A stretch of DNA of 64,000 nucleotides from Verrucomicrobiaceae bacterium (GCA_947458455.1 CANGYJ010000005.1:62001-126000); one strand, 5' to 3'; positions 37,073 through 46,300 are shown, counted from the first letter of the stretch. Made by a program: numbers and translations. The notes: generated by a model not told the origin, from the letters alone.

Positions 37073-37516
37073 ATGATCCCAAATCATTCACCCTCCGAGG
37101 TCGCCCGTGAATGGTTTCAAAAGGTCTGGAACGAGCGGGATGAATCCGCCATCGACCGCCTGCTGAGCCCCGAGACAGGCATCGACAGCCTGCACTTTGA
37201 GGACATGACCGTCTTGCGCGGCCCGGAGCCGTTCAAGCCCTTCCACAAGGCCATGCTCAGCGCCATCCCTGACCTACAGGTGACCATCAACAAGGTCATC
37301 GAGCAGGGCGACTGGGTTTCCGTGCGCTTCGTCTGCCAAGGCACCCACACCGGTCCCGGCCTCGGCTTTGAGCCGCATGGCAACCTCGTCCAGTCCTCCG
37401 CCATGGCCATGGGGCGCGTCGAAAACGGCCAGTGGGTCGAAGGCTGGATCGTCGTGGACTTCTTCGCCCTTCAGAAGCAGGCGAATGGAGCGATGCGGAT
37501 CTCGCGGGTGGAATGA
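37073..37516 (+). CDS. SnoaL-like / polyketide-cyclase-like protein
   Basis: This 147-residue single-domain protein has a SnoaL fold: SEVAREWFQKVWNERDESAID, LHFEDMTVLRGPEPFKPFHKAM, FPDLQV-type segment AIPDLQVTINKVIEQGDWVS, and a strand ending GQWVEGWIVVDFFALQKQ. The family covers small epimerases, cyclases and unknown enzymes; activity cannot be predicted. The ATG at 37073 is preferred; a long in-frame extension to 36719 lies over the UxaA gene on the other strand. Cytoplasmic, monocistronic, divergent from the UxaA-like gene. Confidence 0.88.
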   Translation: MIPNHSPSEVAREWFQKVWNERDESAIDRLLSPETGIDSLHFEDMTVLRGPEPFKPFHKAMLSAIPDLQVTINKVIEQGDWVSVRFVCQGTHTGPGLGFEPHGNLVQSSAMAMGRVENGQWVEGWIVVDFFALQKQANGAMRISRVE

Positions 37517-37526
37517 GGTCAAATGC

Positions 37527-38138
37527 TCAATGCATCAAATCCAAGAAGCTGCGCAGGAACTCAGCCGTGGCGTTGATATGCTTGATGTCTTGGTAATGTT
37601 TACCTGTGGAGATGCACAGCCAGAGGTGGGCCGTTAAGCTACATTGGAAGCGAGAATTCTCGGGATCGCAGTCCGCAGCCTGATCAGGATCGTATCCCCA
37701 CATATTGAGTAGAGCGATACGGCGCGGAAGGGAACTCAGAGGCTGTTCATTCCAATCGTATTCTTTCCTATAGTAACGCAAACCCCAGTCACTATGGGTA
37801 GATTCTCGGTCGAAAACGATGACGACAGGGACTTCACCATCGAACTGCACGGCGATAGGCTCATAAAGCCCCTCCCAGACGAATCGACTGCCATGCCTTT
37901 CGAATTCGAGCCGCTCTCGCCGGTCGCCGCCACCGAATCCGAACGCGTGCCCAAAGCTGAAGTAGTGCCATTCGGAGCCTTGATTGCGCACCTCAAGAGT
38001 AGTGCCATCTGCCAAGGTCACATTTACACGATCATCCCAATGATCGTGCAGGAGGTAGGAGAACACACTTAAAGCCAACAGACCGAACAAGCCGATGAGC
38101 AGCAGGGTAAGCGCAATTTTTTTTGGCCGATTTATCAT
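37527..38138 (-). CDS. Hypothetical single-pass membrane protein
   Basis: This 203-residue protein has an N-terminal membrane helix (IALTLLLIGLFGLLALSVFS) and a polar, aromatic-rich extracytoplasmic domain (NVTLADGTTLEVRNQGSEW, FDGEVPVVIVFDRESTHSDW, WGYDPDQAADCDPENSRFQC). I do not recognise a family. Cysteines are few. It converges with the SnoaL-like gene, with only 10 bp between the two stop codons. Base composition near the start is less GC-rich than its neighbours, in line with acquired DNA, and the gene borders the pnp-tail duplication. Confidence 0.7.
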   Translation of the reverse strand: MINRPKKIALTLLLIGLFGLLALSVFSYLLHDHWDDRVNVTLADGTTLEVRNQGSEWHYFSFGHAFGFGGGDRRERLEFERHGSRFVWEGLYEPIAVQFDGEVPVVIVFDRESTHSDWGLRYYRKEYDWNEQPLSSLPRRIALLNMWGYDPDQAADCDPENSRFQCSLTAHLWLCISTGKHYQDIKHINATAEFLRSFLDLMH

Positions 38139-38202
38139 GCCGAAACTAGGTCAAAGAGTCCCGAAAGAGAAACGTAAAGATGACACTCTGCCAAAGGACC
38201 AC

Positions 38203-38231
38203 AAAAAAGAGGCCGCTCGAAAGCGGCCTCT
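38203..38231 (-). terminator. Duplicate copy of the pnp terminator
   Basis: On the minus strand the 10-bp stem AGAGGCCGCT with loop TTCG is followed by six T. It is the same structure as the terminator after the true pnp gene (39028-39057) and would terminate transcription of the PIN cassette. Confidence 0.85.
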
Positions 38232-38261
38232 CCGTGAGTTGGGAACTGTTGGCGTCAGCGA

Positions 38262-38379
38262 TTAGCCGTTGTCTTCAGCAGGGGCGGGAGCGCCTTCACA
38301 AGCGGCGGCAGCGGCGTCCCTCTCCTTCATGGCGGCTTTGCGGCTCATCTTGATGCGGCCTTTGTCGTCGATGCCGATG
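38262..38379 (-). pseudogene. Orphan 3' fragment of pnp
   Basis: The minus strand reads IGIDDKGRIKMSRKAAMKER, then DAAAACEGAPAPAEDNG and a stop. This is the end of the PNPase S1 domain and tail, with a few changes relative to the intact gene (KER for KDK, ACEG for AGGD). It has no start codon or catalytic part. The frame remains open, so the fragment has not decayed far, consistent with either recent duplication or arrival from a related pnp allele. Confidence 0.9.
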
Positions 38380-38391
38380 TGGCCGACTGGG

Positions 38392-38823
38392 TCACGGACA
38401 AGGAGTCATGCCTTCGGCGGCGGCCAATTTGCTTTGAGCACGATCAAAGCAGACAAAATGATAGGCTCCGAACTCCTGAGCGCTGGCGACGTGAATGATG
38501 TCCATGGTGCCAAAGGTCTCCGGGCCGGTGTTGCGCATGCAAATGCGCTGCGCGGCGGGATACATTCTCCGGCTCGTAAGGTCTCGCCTGACCAGTACAC
38601 CATCGGCAAGGGCACGTTTAAGCAGGTTCAAAGCCTCAATGGAATCCCGTTGGCTGACTCCGCGCTGAAACACACTGCTGCGAATGGCATTTTCCGTTTC
38701 GAGTAGCACAAGCGGAGTGACGTGGAGCACCACGCGGCTCTCTGCCCACCATTTCCAGGCTCTGGGGCCATTTTGATCACCCAAAAAGGCAGACACGAGA
38801 AAGCTGGCGTCCGCGAAGTGCAT
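38392..38823 (-). CDS. PIN-domain toxin-like protein (VapC-type)
   Basis: This 143-residue protein has the PIN nuclease acidic residues in order: D5 in MHFADASFLVSAF, E42/E44 in LLETENAIRSS, Asp in GTMDIIHVASAQEFG, and Asp in FVCFDRAQSKLAAAEGM. VapC-like PIN toxins cut tRNA or rRNA and depend on an adjacent antitoxin. A 51-codon ORF ends just upstream; its stop overlaps an in-frame TTG (38832) that could also start the PIN protein, but the ATG at 38823 fits the family N-terminus. The gene ends 12 nt before the duplicated pnp tail, whose terminator it probably uses. Confidence 0.88.
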   Translation of the reverse strand: MHFADASFLVSAFLGDQNGPRAWKWWAESRVVLHVTPLVLLETENAIRSSVFQRGVSQRDSIEALNLLKRALADGVLVRRDLTSRRMYPAAQRICMRNTGPETFGTMDIIHVASAQEFGAYHFVCFDRAQSKLAAAEGMTPCP

Positions 38824-38828
38824 CCAGC

Positions 38829-38984
38829 TCAACGTCCCTGACGAAGTTCACGCACGAGATCAGTTGCATTCCAGTTCTGCCCTTCACCCCTGCTGGCGCA
38901 TGCTTTTTGATACTTGGCAAAAACAGCCTCGGGTATCCGACGAGTGCGTGCAGGTCGAGCTTTGGCAGTTGCGGCGCTTTTCAT
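38829..38984 (-). CDS. Putative 51-residue antitoxin of the PIN protein
   Basis: Reading the minus strand from ATG 38984 gives MKSAATAKARPARTRR, then IPEAVFAKYQKACASRGEGQ, NWNATDLVRELRQGR and a stop at 38829. It has a basic N-terminus and a helical C-terminal half, as expected for a small DNA-binding antitoxin (possibly ribbon-helix-helix), but I cannot assign a family. Its stop codon lies 5 nt before the PIN ATG and overlaps an alternative TTG start (TTGA). It lies between the PIN gene and the intact pnp terminator. It is shorter than most gene finders accept. Confidence 0.72.
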   Translation of the reverse strand: MKSAATAKARPARTRRIPEAVFAKYQKACASRGEGQNWNATDLVRELRQGR

Positions 38985-39027
38985 GGCGGGAAAATGCTCT
39001 TCCGAATTCGTTTGGCAATGGGGGAAT

Positions 39028-39057
39028 AAAAAAGAGGCCGCTCGAAAGCGGCCTCTT
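39028..39057 (-). terminator. Rho-independent terminator of rpsO-pnp
   Basis: On the minus strand AAGAGGCCGCT-TTCG-AGCGGCCTCTT forms an 11-bp perfect stem running into six T. It begins 32 nt after the pnp stop codon. Confidence 0.92.
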
Positions 39058-39206
39058 CGTGAGTTTTGGGAGCTGTTGGCGTCAGCGATTAGCCGTTGTC
39101 TTCAGCAGGAGCAGGAGCGGCGTCACCACCAGCGGCGGCGGCGTCTTTGTCCTTCATGGCGGCTTTGCGGCTCATCTTGATGCGGCCTTTGTCGTCGATG
39201 CCGATG
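39028..39206 (-). repeat. Direct repeat copy 2: native pnp 3' end plus terminator
   Basis: This is the copy attached to the intact pnp gene. It contains the last 39 codons and the terminator. Together with 38203-38379 it brackets a 648-bp segment that holds only the PIN gene and its putative antitoxin. Confidence 0.92.
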
Positions 39207-41245
39207 CACTTGGCGGTGACGATGTCGCCGGTCTTGACGACGTCTTCGGTCTTGTTGACACGGAAGTCGGCGAGTTCGCTGATGTGGATGAGGCCGTCTT
39301 TCTTGCCACCGAGGTTCATGAAGGCGCCGAAGTTCGTCGTGCTGACGACCTTGCCGGTGTAGAGCTTGCCGACTTCGATCTCCTGGGAGGTGCCGCTGAT
39401 CATTTCGATCGCACGCTCGATGCCTTCCTTGCGGCTGGCATAGACGTACACAGTGCCGTCGTCTTCGATGCTGATTTCAGCACCGGACTCAGCCTGGATG
39501 GCTTTGATGTTTTTGCCGCCAGGACCGATGAGTTCGCCGATCTTGTCAGGGTTGATCTTGATGATCTCGATGCGTGGAGCGTAGGGGCTGAGCGGACGGA
39601 CTTCGGCGATGGCCTGAGCCATGGCAGAGAGAACCTGGGTGCGACCGGCCTTGGCTTTGGCGATGCCTTCTTCAAGGATGCTGAGGGGCAGGCCGGGGAG
39701 CTTGAGGTCGAGCTGGAAGCCGGTGACGCCTTCGCTGGTGCCGCAGAGCTTGAAGTCCATGTCGCCGAAGTGGTCCTCACTGCCGATGATGTCGAGCATC
39801 GTGAGGTAGCGTTTCATGTTGTCGCCATCGAACTCGGTCACAAGACCGACGCTGATGCCGCCGACAGGGCGCTTGAGAGGCACACCGGCGTCGAGGAGGG
39901 CCATGACGCCGGAGCAGACGGAGGCCATCGAGGTGGAGCCGTTGGACTCCATGACTTCGCTGCTCACGCGGATGGCGTAGGGGAAGGTGGCCTTGTCAGG
40001 GATGACAGGCTCGATGGAGCGCTCGGCGAGAGCACCATGGCCGATTTCACGACGGTTCTGACCACCGAAGCGGCCGGTCTCACCGACGGAGAAGGGTGGG
40101 AAGTTGTAGTGAAGGATGAAGCGCTTGGACTCTGGGCCACCGGCGTAGGTGTCCATTTCCTGGGCTTCGTCAGCCGGGGCGAGGGTGGCGATGGAAAGGG
40201 CCATCGTTTCGCCACGGGTGAAGCTGGCGGAACCGTGCGTGCGAGGAAGCACGGAGGCTTCGCCGGAGAGCTGGCGGAGCTGGTCGATGCCACGTCCGTC
40301 GCAGCGGCTCTGCTTGTCGAGGATGGAGATGCGGAAGGCTTTCTTCTGGAGGTAGTCGAAAGCCTGGCTGACTTCGAAGGCGGTAGCTTCGGGAAACTTG
40401 GCCTTGATGGCCTCGGCGACTTCGTCTTTCAAAGCGCCGACGGCTTTGCCACGGGCGACTTTAGACGGCGTGTAGAGAGCGCCTTCGATGCGGTCGCCAG
40501 CGACGGCGTAGGCGATTTCGAGGAGTTCGTCCTTCACCAGCATGAGGGGCACTTCACGCTTGGCTTTGCCAGCGAGCTTGGTGAGCTCTTCCTGGGCGGC
40601 GACGATCTTGGTGACTTCGGCTTGAGCGAAGTGGAGGGCTTTGACGAACTCAGCCTCAGGCAGTTCGTTGGCGGCACCTTCGATCATGATGACGTCGGTC
40701 TTGTTGCCGACGTACACGAGGTCGAGGTCGCTATCGAGGCGCTGGGCCTGGGTGGGATTGATGACGAACTCACCATTGAGGCGGCCGATGCGCACCGCAC
40801 CGACAGGGCCGGCGAAGGGAATGTCGGAAACGCAAAGAGCGGCGGAGGCACCGTTCATGGCGCAGATGTCCGGGTCGTTCTCGCCGTCGGCGCTGAGGAG
40901 GATGGCGACGACCTGGGTGTCGTAGTAGTAGCCTTTCGGGAAGAGCGGACGCAGTGGGCGGTCCGTCATGCGGCAGGTGAGGATTTCTTTTTCCGTGGGG
41001 CGGCCTTCGCGCTTGAAGTAACCACCGGGGAAGCGGCCTGCGGCGGAGGCTTTTTCCTTGTACTCGACGGAGAGCGGGAAGAAGTCCTGGCCGTCCTTCA
41101 CTTTCGTGGCGGAGACGGCGGTGACGAGGACGATGGTGTCACCGAGACGGACGGTGACGGCGCCATCGGCGAGTTTGGCAAATTTGCCGGTTTCGATCTG
41201 GAGGGTTCCAGCACCGAGCTGGATGTTTTGTGTGTGGATAGCCAT
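39089..41245 (-). CDS. pnp: Polyribonucleotide nucleotidyltransferase (PNPase)
   Basis: This 718-residue enzyme has two RNase PH-like domains (ETGKFAKLADGAVTVRLGDT; FFPLSVEYKEKASAAGRFPG; the second with GRGIDQLRQLSGEASVLPRT and the active-site region VTEFDGDNMKRYLTMLDIIG). These are followed by a KH domain (INPDKIGELIGPGGKNIKAI) and an S1 domain (LYTGKVVSTTNFGAFMNLGG). It degrades RNA from the 3' end with phosphate and is part of RNA turnover. It follows rpsO on the same strand, the conserved bacterial order. Its 3' end has been duplicated together with the terminator. The start is in a GCCACCATG context. A long antisense open frame is a composition artefact. Confidence 0.98.
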   Translation of the reverse strand: MAIHTQNIQLGAGTLQIETGKFAKLADGAVTVRLGDTIVLVTAVSATKVKDGQDFFPLSVEYKEKASAAGRFPGGYFKREGRPTEKEILTCRMTDRPLRPLFPKGYYYDTQVVAILLSADGENDPDICAMNGASAALCVSDIPFAGPVGAVRIGRLNGEFVINPTQAQRLDSDLDLVYVGNKTDVIMIEGAANELPEAEFVKALHFAQAEVTKIVAAQEELTKLAGKAKREVPLMLVKDELLEIAYAVAGDRIEGALYTPSKVARGKAVGALKDEVAEAIKAKFPEATAFEVSQAFDYLQKKAFRISILDKQSRCDGRGIDQLRQLSGEASVLPRTHGSASFTRGETMALSIATLAPADEAQEMDTYAGGPESKRFILHYNFPPFSVGETGRFGGQNRREIGHGALAERSIEPVIPDKATFPYAIRVSSEVMESNGSTSMASVCSGVMALLDAGVPLKRPVGGISVGLVTEFDGDNMKRYLTMLDIIGSEDHFGDMDFKLCGTSEGVTGFQLDLKLPGLPLSILEEGIAKAKAGRTQVLSAMAQAIAEVRPLSPYAPRIEIIKINPDKIGELIGPGGKNIKAIQAESGAEISIEDDGTVYVYASRKEGIERAIEMISGTSQEIEVGKLYTGKVVSTTNFGAFMNLGGKKDGLIHISELADFRVNKTEDVVKTGDIVTAKCIGIDDKGRIKMSRKAAMKDKDAAAAGGDAAPAPAEDNG

Positions 41246-41431
41246 GGTGGCAGTATGTTTGTGTTTTGGTTTAGGGGAAAAAGTAGCCGCGAAGGGCTAA
41301 GGGCGTAGGACAGAGAGACAGGCTCCGGTATGCGGGTGCGCTAAGGGTGTAGGCTGCGCCAAAAACGAGGACGATCATGCGTCCTGAAAATGGCTCGATG
41401 CTCTTCGCCTTTTGCTCTACGCTCTGAAACA

Positions 41432-41462
41432 CGAAGGGCGATGCGTGTGGCATCACCCTTCG
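41432..41462 (-). promoter_or_regulatory. rpsO-pnp intergenic hairpin
   Basis: A 13-bp imperfect stem (CGAAGGGTGATGC / GCATCGCCCTTCG on the minus strand, loop CACAC) begins 14 nt after the rpsO stop, followed by TGTTTC, a weak U-tract. It may be an attenuating terminator or a processing site of the kind that separates rpsO from pnp in other bacteria. The rest of the 230-bp gap holds no gene. Confidence 0.65.
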
Positions 41463-41475
41463 GTAAATTTGGAGA

Positions 41476-41736
41476 TTAGCGGCGGAGGCCGAGGCCCTTG
41501 ATGGCGGCCAGATAGCGCTCGTTGGCGGTCAGCTTGAGGTAATCAAGCAGTTTGCGGCGGCGGGCGACCATTTGCAGGAGGCCACGACGGGTAGAATGAT
41601 CTTTGGAATGCGCGGCGAGATGCTGCGTCAGTTCGTTGATTCGCTTCGTGAGGATGGCAATTTGCACATCTGAACTGCCGGTGTCTTTGGCATGCAGTTT
41701 GAAGGAGGCGGAATCGATGGTGGAGGCTTCGCTCAT
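41476..41736 (-). CDS. rpsO: Ribosomal protein S15
   Basis: This 86-residue protein matches S15 throughout: [60 protein letters not shown]. It binds the central domain of 16S rRNA in 30S assembly. The N-terminal segment ([16 protein letters not shown]) is shorter and different from the usual SITAEKKQE opening. rpsO-pnp is a conserved operon, as here. There is no Shine-Dalgarno upstream of the ATG, and a candidate promoter -10 box ends only 5 nt before it. Confidence 0.98.
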   Translation of the reverse strand: MSEASTIDSASFKLHAKDTGSSDVQIAILTKRINELTQHLAAHSKDHSTRRGLLQMVARRRKLLDYLKLTANERYLAAIKGLGLRR

Positions 41737-41741
41737 GTGAG

Positions 41742-41770
41742 GTATAAAATTACCAGCAACTTGCCGGCAA
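41742..41770 (-). promoter_or_regulatory. Candidate rpsO promoter
   Basis: On the minus strand TTGCCG (41770-41765) and TTATAC (41747-41742) are spaced by 17 bp. The -10 box ends 5 nt before the rpsO ATG at 41736, so transcription from it would begin at or next to the start codon. Confidence 0.4.
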
Positions 41771-41946
41771 GGTGTGTTTTTGGTGGGTTGAGGGTCGTGA
41801 TTCTGGCATCGAAGGATGTTTTGGCAAGCAGAAGTTTCCTTCTCAGGCTGACCATGGGACTCACTTTTGGCAAATGACGCGGGCTATCGGCATCAAAGCC
41901 GCAAGTTGTGCAACGGAAGCCCTGAAGGCGGCGTTCCTTCCATCTC

Positions 41947-43251
41947 ATGACTTCCCTGCGGCTGCTATTCCCCTTCATTCTGACCTCCACCGCCCTGCTC
42001 CAAGCGGAAAACTGGCCGCAGTGGCGCGGGCCTCGGCTGGATGGCACGTCGAAGGATTCCGGCTTTCCGGTGACGACCGAGGGAAATGTGACGTGGCAGG
42101 TGACGCTGCCCGGCAGCGGCCATGCCTCGCCGATCGTGTGGGAGGACCGTCTTTTCACGGTGGCGGCCCGGGCCGAGAACGAGGAACGCGTGCTGCTGTG
42201 TCTCGATCGAGCCTCCGGGAAGCTCCTGTGGCAGTCCACCGTGCTGAAAGCGCCGCCGGAGGGCATTCACAAGCTGAACTCCCTGGCCTCCAGCACGCCG
42301 GCGACGGATGGCATCTATGTTTTCACCGCGTTTCTCGACAACACGCCCACCGAGGCCACTCGCCAGGCCAACGAAGGCCGCGTCATCCCGAAGGGCGAAG
42401 TGCCGAAAGGCACGGTGGTGATCTCCGCGCATGATTTTTCCGGCAAACAGGTGTGGCAGGTGCGTCCGGGCCTCTTCTCCAGCAAGCACGGCTTCTGCTC
42501 CAGCCCCATCGTTTTCGAGGACAAAGTCATCGTGAACTGCGATCACGATGGCGATGGCTACATCGTGGCTCTCGCCAAAGCGGACGGCAAAGAGCTGTGG
42601 CGCATCGAAAGGCCAAACAACACCCGCAGCTACTGCGTGCCGCTCATTCGCGAGATCGGCGGTCGCACCCAGATGGTGCTCAGCGGCACGATGTGCGTGA
42701 CGAGTTACGATCCACGCACCGGAAAACTGCTGTGGATCATTGATGGTCCGACGGAGCAGTTTGTGGCCTCGCTGGTCTTCAGCGATCAAACAGGTCTTCT
42801 TTATATGACCGGCGGCTTTCCTGAGCATCACCTGCTGGCCATCAAGCCGGACGGCAGCGGCAATGTGACGGATACCCACATCGTCTGGCGCACGAACAAG
42901 GGCGTAGCCTATGTGCCATCTCCCATCGTGGAAGGCGGGCACTTTTTGATCGTGTCCGATTCCGGCGTGGCGCACTGCTTTGATGCCAAATCGGGCGAGA
43001 TCCTGTGGGAGGAGCGTCTCCGCGAGCATCACGCCAGCCTCAGCAGCGCCGAAGGTCGCGTGTATTTCATCAATGACTTCGGCATCCTGCGCAGCGTGAA
43101 GCCCGGCAAGGCCTACGAACTCGTGGCGGAGAGCGAGCTGAAGGAGAAAGTCTTCGCCTCGCCCGCTCTGAGCGAGGGGCAGATGTTCATTCGCGGTGAA
43201 AAATCACTCATCTGCCTCGGCAAACGCGGAGCGAAGACGGCGTCGCGTTGA
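41947..43251 (+). CDS. Exported PQQ-binding-like beta-propeller protein
   Basis: This 434-residue protein has a signal peptide (TSLRLLFPFILTSTALLQA), then NWPQWRGPRLDGTSKDSGFP, the usual opening of verrucomicrobial/planctomycetal PQQ-propeller proteins. Repeated blades follow, with motifs such as CLDRASGKLLWQSTV, GYIVALAKADGKELWRIERP, SYDPRTGKLLWIIDGP and HCFDAKSGEILWEERL (each with the AxDxxTGxxxW pattern of BamB/quinoprotein repeats). Cofactor residues are not evident, so it is probably a structural or binding protein rather than an oxidase. It lies upstream of the large kinase gene on the same strand. Confidence 0.9.
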   Translation: MTSLRLLFPFILTSTALLQAENWPQWRGPRLDGTSKDSGFPVTTEGNVTWQVTLPGSGHASPIVWEDRLFTVAARAENEERVLLCLDRASGKLLWQSTVLKAPPEGIHKLNSLASSTPATDGIYVFTAFLDNTPTEATRQANEGRVIPKGEVPKGTVVISAHDFSGKQVWQVRPGLFSSKHGFCSSPIVFEDKVIVNCDHDGDGYIVALAKADGKELWRIERPNNTRSYCVPLIREIGGRTQMVLSGTMCVTSYDPRTGKLLWIIDGPTEQFVASLVFSDQTGLLYMTGGFPEHHLLAIKPDGSGNVTDTHIVWRTNKGVAYVPSPIVEGGHFLIVSDSGVAHCFDAKSGEILWEERLREHHASLSSAEGRVYFINDFGILRSVKPGKAYELVAESELKEKVFASPALSEGQMFIRGEKSLICLGKRGAKTASR

Positions 43252-43349
43252 TTTGAGGTGGTATCGCGAAGTCGTCAGAAATGCGGCTTGTGAACGGCGT
43301 GGGCTTTGAGGTAGGCTCGGCACGAATTTTTCTCTCAAAATTCCCCCCG

Positions 43350-46300
43350 ATGAGCGACGACACCTCTCCCCAGGTCCCGGAAGATCCCTCCGACTCCATG
43401 TTTCCCTCGCTGGAGGAGCTGGCGGCGCTGCTGCCCCAGTATGAGTTTCACGAGCTGATCGGCACGGGCGGCATGGGAGCCGTATATCTGGCGCGGCAGT
43501 ATTCGCTGGACCGCTGGGTGGCGATCAAGGTGCTGCCGAGGTCCGCCTCGCAAAACCCGGAGGACGCCTCTCGCTTCATCACTGAGGCGCGGTCCATGGC
43601 CAAGCTCACCCACAGCCATATCGTGGCGGTGTATGATTTCGGCCAGACGGTGCAGGGGCAGTTGTACCTCGTGATGGAGTATGTGAAGGGCCATGACCTC
43701 CATCATCACATCCATCAGGGAGATCTGAATGAGACCCGCATCCGCGCCCTGGTGAGGCAGCTCTGCGAAGCGCTGCAATACGCCCACGAGCACAGCATCA
43801 TCCACCGCGACATCAAGCCCGCGAACATCCTTATCAACGAGGACTGGCAGGCCAAGATCGTCGATTTCGGCCTCGCCAGCCATCAGTCGATGGTCATGAC
43901 GGATGTGGAATACGGCACGCCCGAGTATGTGGCGCCGGAGCGGCTGGAGACTGGGGCCGTCGTCGATCACCGGGCGGATATTTATGCCCTCGGCGTGGTC
44001 ATTCACGAGATGTTTACGCGGAAGACACCGCAGGCCGCAGGCTCCTCCGCCATGAGCGGCATGCCGGAGGCTTTTACCAATGTCATCGCCCGCTGCATCG
44101 CCCCCAGCCCGGGGAATCGTTTTCAGAAGGCGGGGGAAATTTTGACCTACCTAGCCACGGCGGATTCACTGCGCAAAGCCGCGCCGCAGGCCGCCGCGAA
44201 GGCCCCTGCCCCGCCGCCGCACCTCCAGGCCCGCGTGAAACGCCCCTCGCGGGACGTGGATACTGGCCCGCAGGGCAATGGCGAGGCGATGAAATGGCTC
44301 TGGGCCGCCGCCGTCGTGGTGCTGCTGGCCGCGGGCTACTGGTTCATTCAAAATCAACGCACCAAAGGCCCGGCACCCGCCTTGGTGAATGCTGAGAGCA
44401 AAAAAGACGAACCTGCGCCACCGCCGCCTTCCGAATCTCCTGCCAAGGAAGAACCCAAAATGGCCGAAACGGGCACGAAACCTGCCGAGCCTGCTCCCAC
44501 GCCCGAAACGCCGAAAATGGCCGCCGTTCCCGAGGGTCCCTTCAAACTCGCTCCGGGCGATTTCGGCATCGAAAAGCGCCTCAAAGGCCACGAGATGCAG
44601 CTCTACGCCTGCGCCATTCTCGCCGACCAGCGCCGCGTGGTCACCTCTGGCCGGGACAACACGATCCGTGTCTGGGACGCGGCGAAAGGGAAGGAACTAA
44701 AAAAGCACACCTCACCCATCGACACTTTGTCCAACATGTCGCCCTCGCGACAGGGCACTCAAATCCTCCTTTCATCCGCCGCCTCGGACCAAGCCGCCAT
44801 TTTCGATGTCGAGACGGGCAAAACCATCGCCACCGTGCGAGTGCCTGGCCCGAATTTGCAGGAGGCGGTTTGGGGGCCGGATGAATCCAGCGTCTTCCTC
44901 ACCTGCCGGGACATGAAAGGCGGCGTCTATCGCTGGGAGCCAGCCACCGGGCCAAAGCTCACCCGGCTCGAATGGCCGCAGACTGCCTACCAGGTGCTCA
45001 TCGAGCGTGATCCGGCCACCCTGGAGCCGCAAAACCTCCTCATCACCGGAGCCACCATCAAGATCGACACCGCCCCGAGCACCACAACGAACAACTCGAA
45101 CACTCCTCGTTATATCAATGACAAGGTCATGGCCGGCTTTTTCTCCCTCGATGGCAAGACGAACCTCGGCCGCCCATCGGGCTACTCCGGCCATTATAAC
45201 CGCCTCTCCATTTCCCCGGATGGCACCCGCGCCGCTGGCGGTAGCCAAACCTATGCCGTCTTCGATGCGAAGACCTTCAACCGCCTCGTCGTCCTCTCCC
45301 CGCCGGGGGCCAACACCTTCACGATGCACTCCGCCTGGCTCGCCGGAGGCCGCGTGCTTGTCGTTTCCAATGTCATCAACAATGCCAGCAGCATGCTGCG
45401 CCTGATCGAAGCGGATACCGGAAATGAATTAGCCCGACTGGATCTCGGTGGCCTCCGTGCCACCCAGCTCGCCGTCTCACCCGAAGGCTCCTGGATGCTC
45501 GCCACTGGCTTTTCGGTGAATGGAAACGACACCAAGCCCGAGCATTTTGACGGCCTCATCATCCGCCTGCCTGATTTTTCTAAAATGGGCACGGACAAAG
45601 GCATCGCCGCCTTTGCCGGCAGGCAGCTCGCCCGACTCAGAACCGTCGATCCTGAGCTCGACGGCCAGCTCAAGGCCGCCGTGACGGCTCCTGGGCTGCT
45701 TTTGGGAGACGAACCCATCCTCGCCCAGGTGCGTGACCTCACCACCAAGTATGGAGCCGCATTAAAACGTGCCGCCGCCACCGCCGCGCCGAAGGATCGC
45801 CCGCTCATGATTGCTGAGGCCGATGCCATCGCCACCGGCGCAGGCGTCCCCGATGCCGCCACCGATGCCGCCACGACCGGCGAGCACCTGCGCTTTCGCG
45901 GCATCTACCGCCAGCAGCTGGCTCAATTGGAGGCCAAACGGAAGCAAAGCGCCGAAAGCGTCCGCCAAACCTTCGAGGCCAGCGCCAAAGCTCTCGCCGC
46001 GACACGCTCACAAGCCGGAGACCGCCTCGGTGCCGCCCGCTGCACGGCTTTGCTCGCCAGTTTGGCTGATTTGAAGCCCTTCACCGAGGTCGTCGCCTCC
46101 GCCTTCACCACCGCGAAACCGGCCCCCTTTCCCTCTTCCGCACCCACCGTCGCCGCCACTCCCACCACTCCTTCTCCGGCCCCCGCGCCGTCCTCAGGCC
46201 AGCGGCTCCAGCGCACGGGCAAGCCCGGCGAGCTGATCAAAATCGAACGCACCACCAAAAACGGCTATATTGGCAACAACCGTTCCCGAGTCGGTTCCGT

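Larger units (their letters stand above)
38203..38379 (-). repeat. Direct repeat copy 1: pnp 3' end plus terminator
   Basis: These 177 bp match 39028-39206 in the same orientation, offset by about 825 bp. The match begins in the A-tract of the terminator and stops abruptly inside a pnp codon (after ATGCCGATG on the plus strand). There are scattered substitutions and short indels, mainly in the Ala-rich tail codons. Confidence 0.92.

Noticed and set aside
38203-39206. Integrated prophage or integrative conjugative element at pnp
   Set aside because: The segment between the duplicated ends is only about 650 bp and contains no integrase, relaxase or phage gene.
38864-41308. An 814-codon open frame on the plus strand opposite pnp
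   Set aside because: Same reasoning: antisense to pnp, low-complexity composition, no domain or plausible start region.
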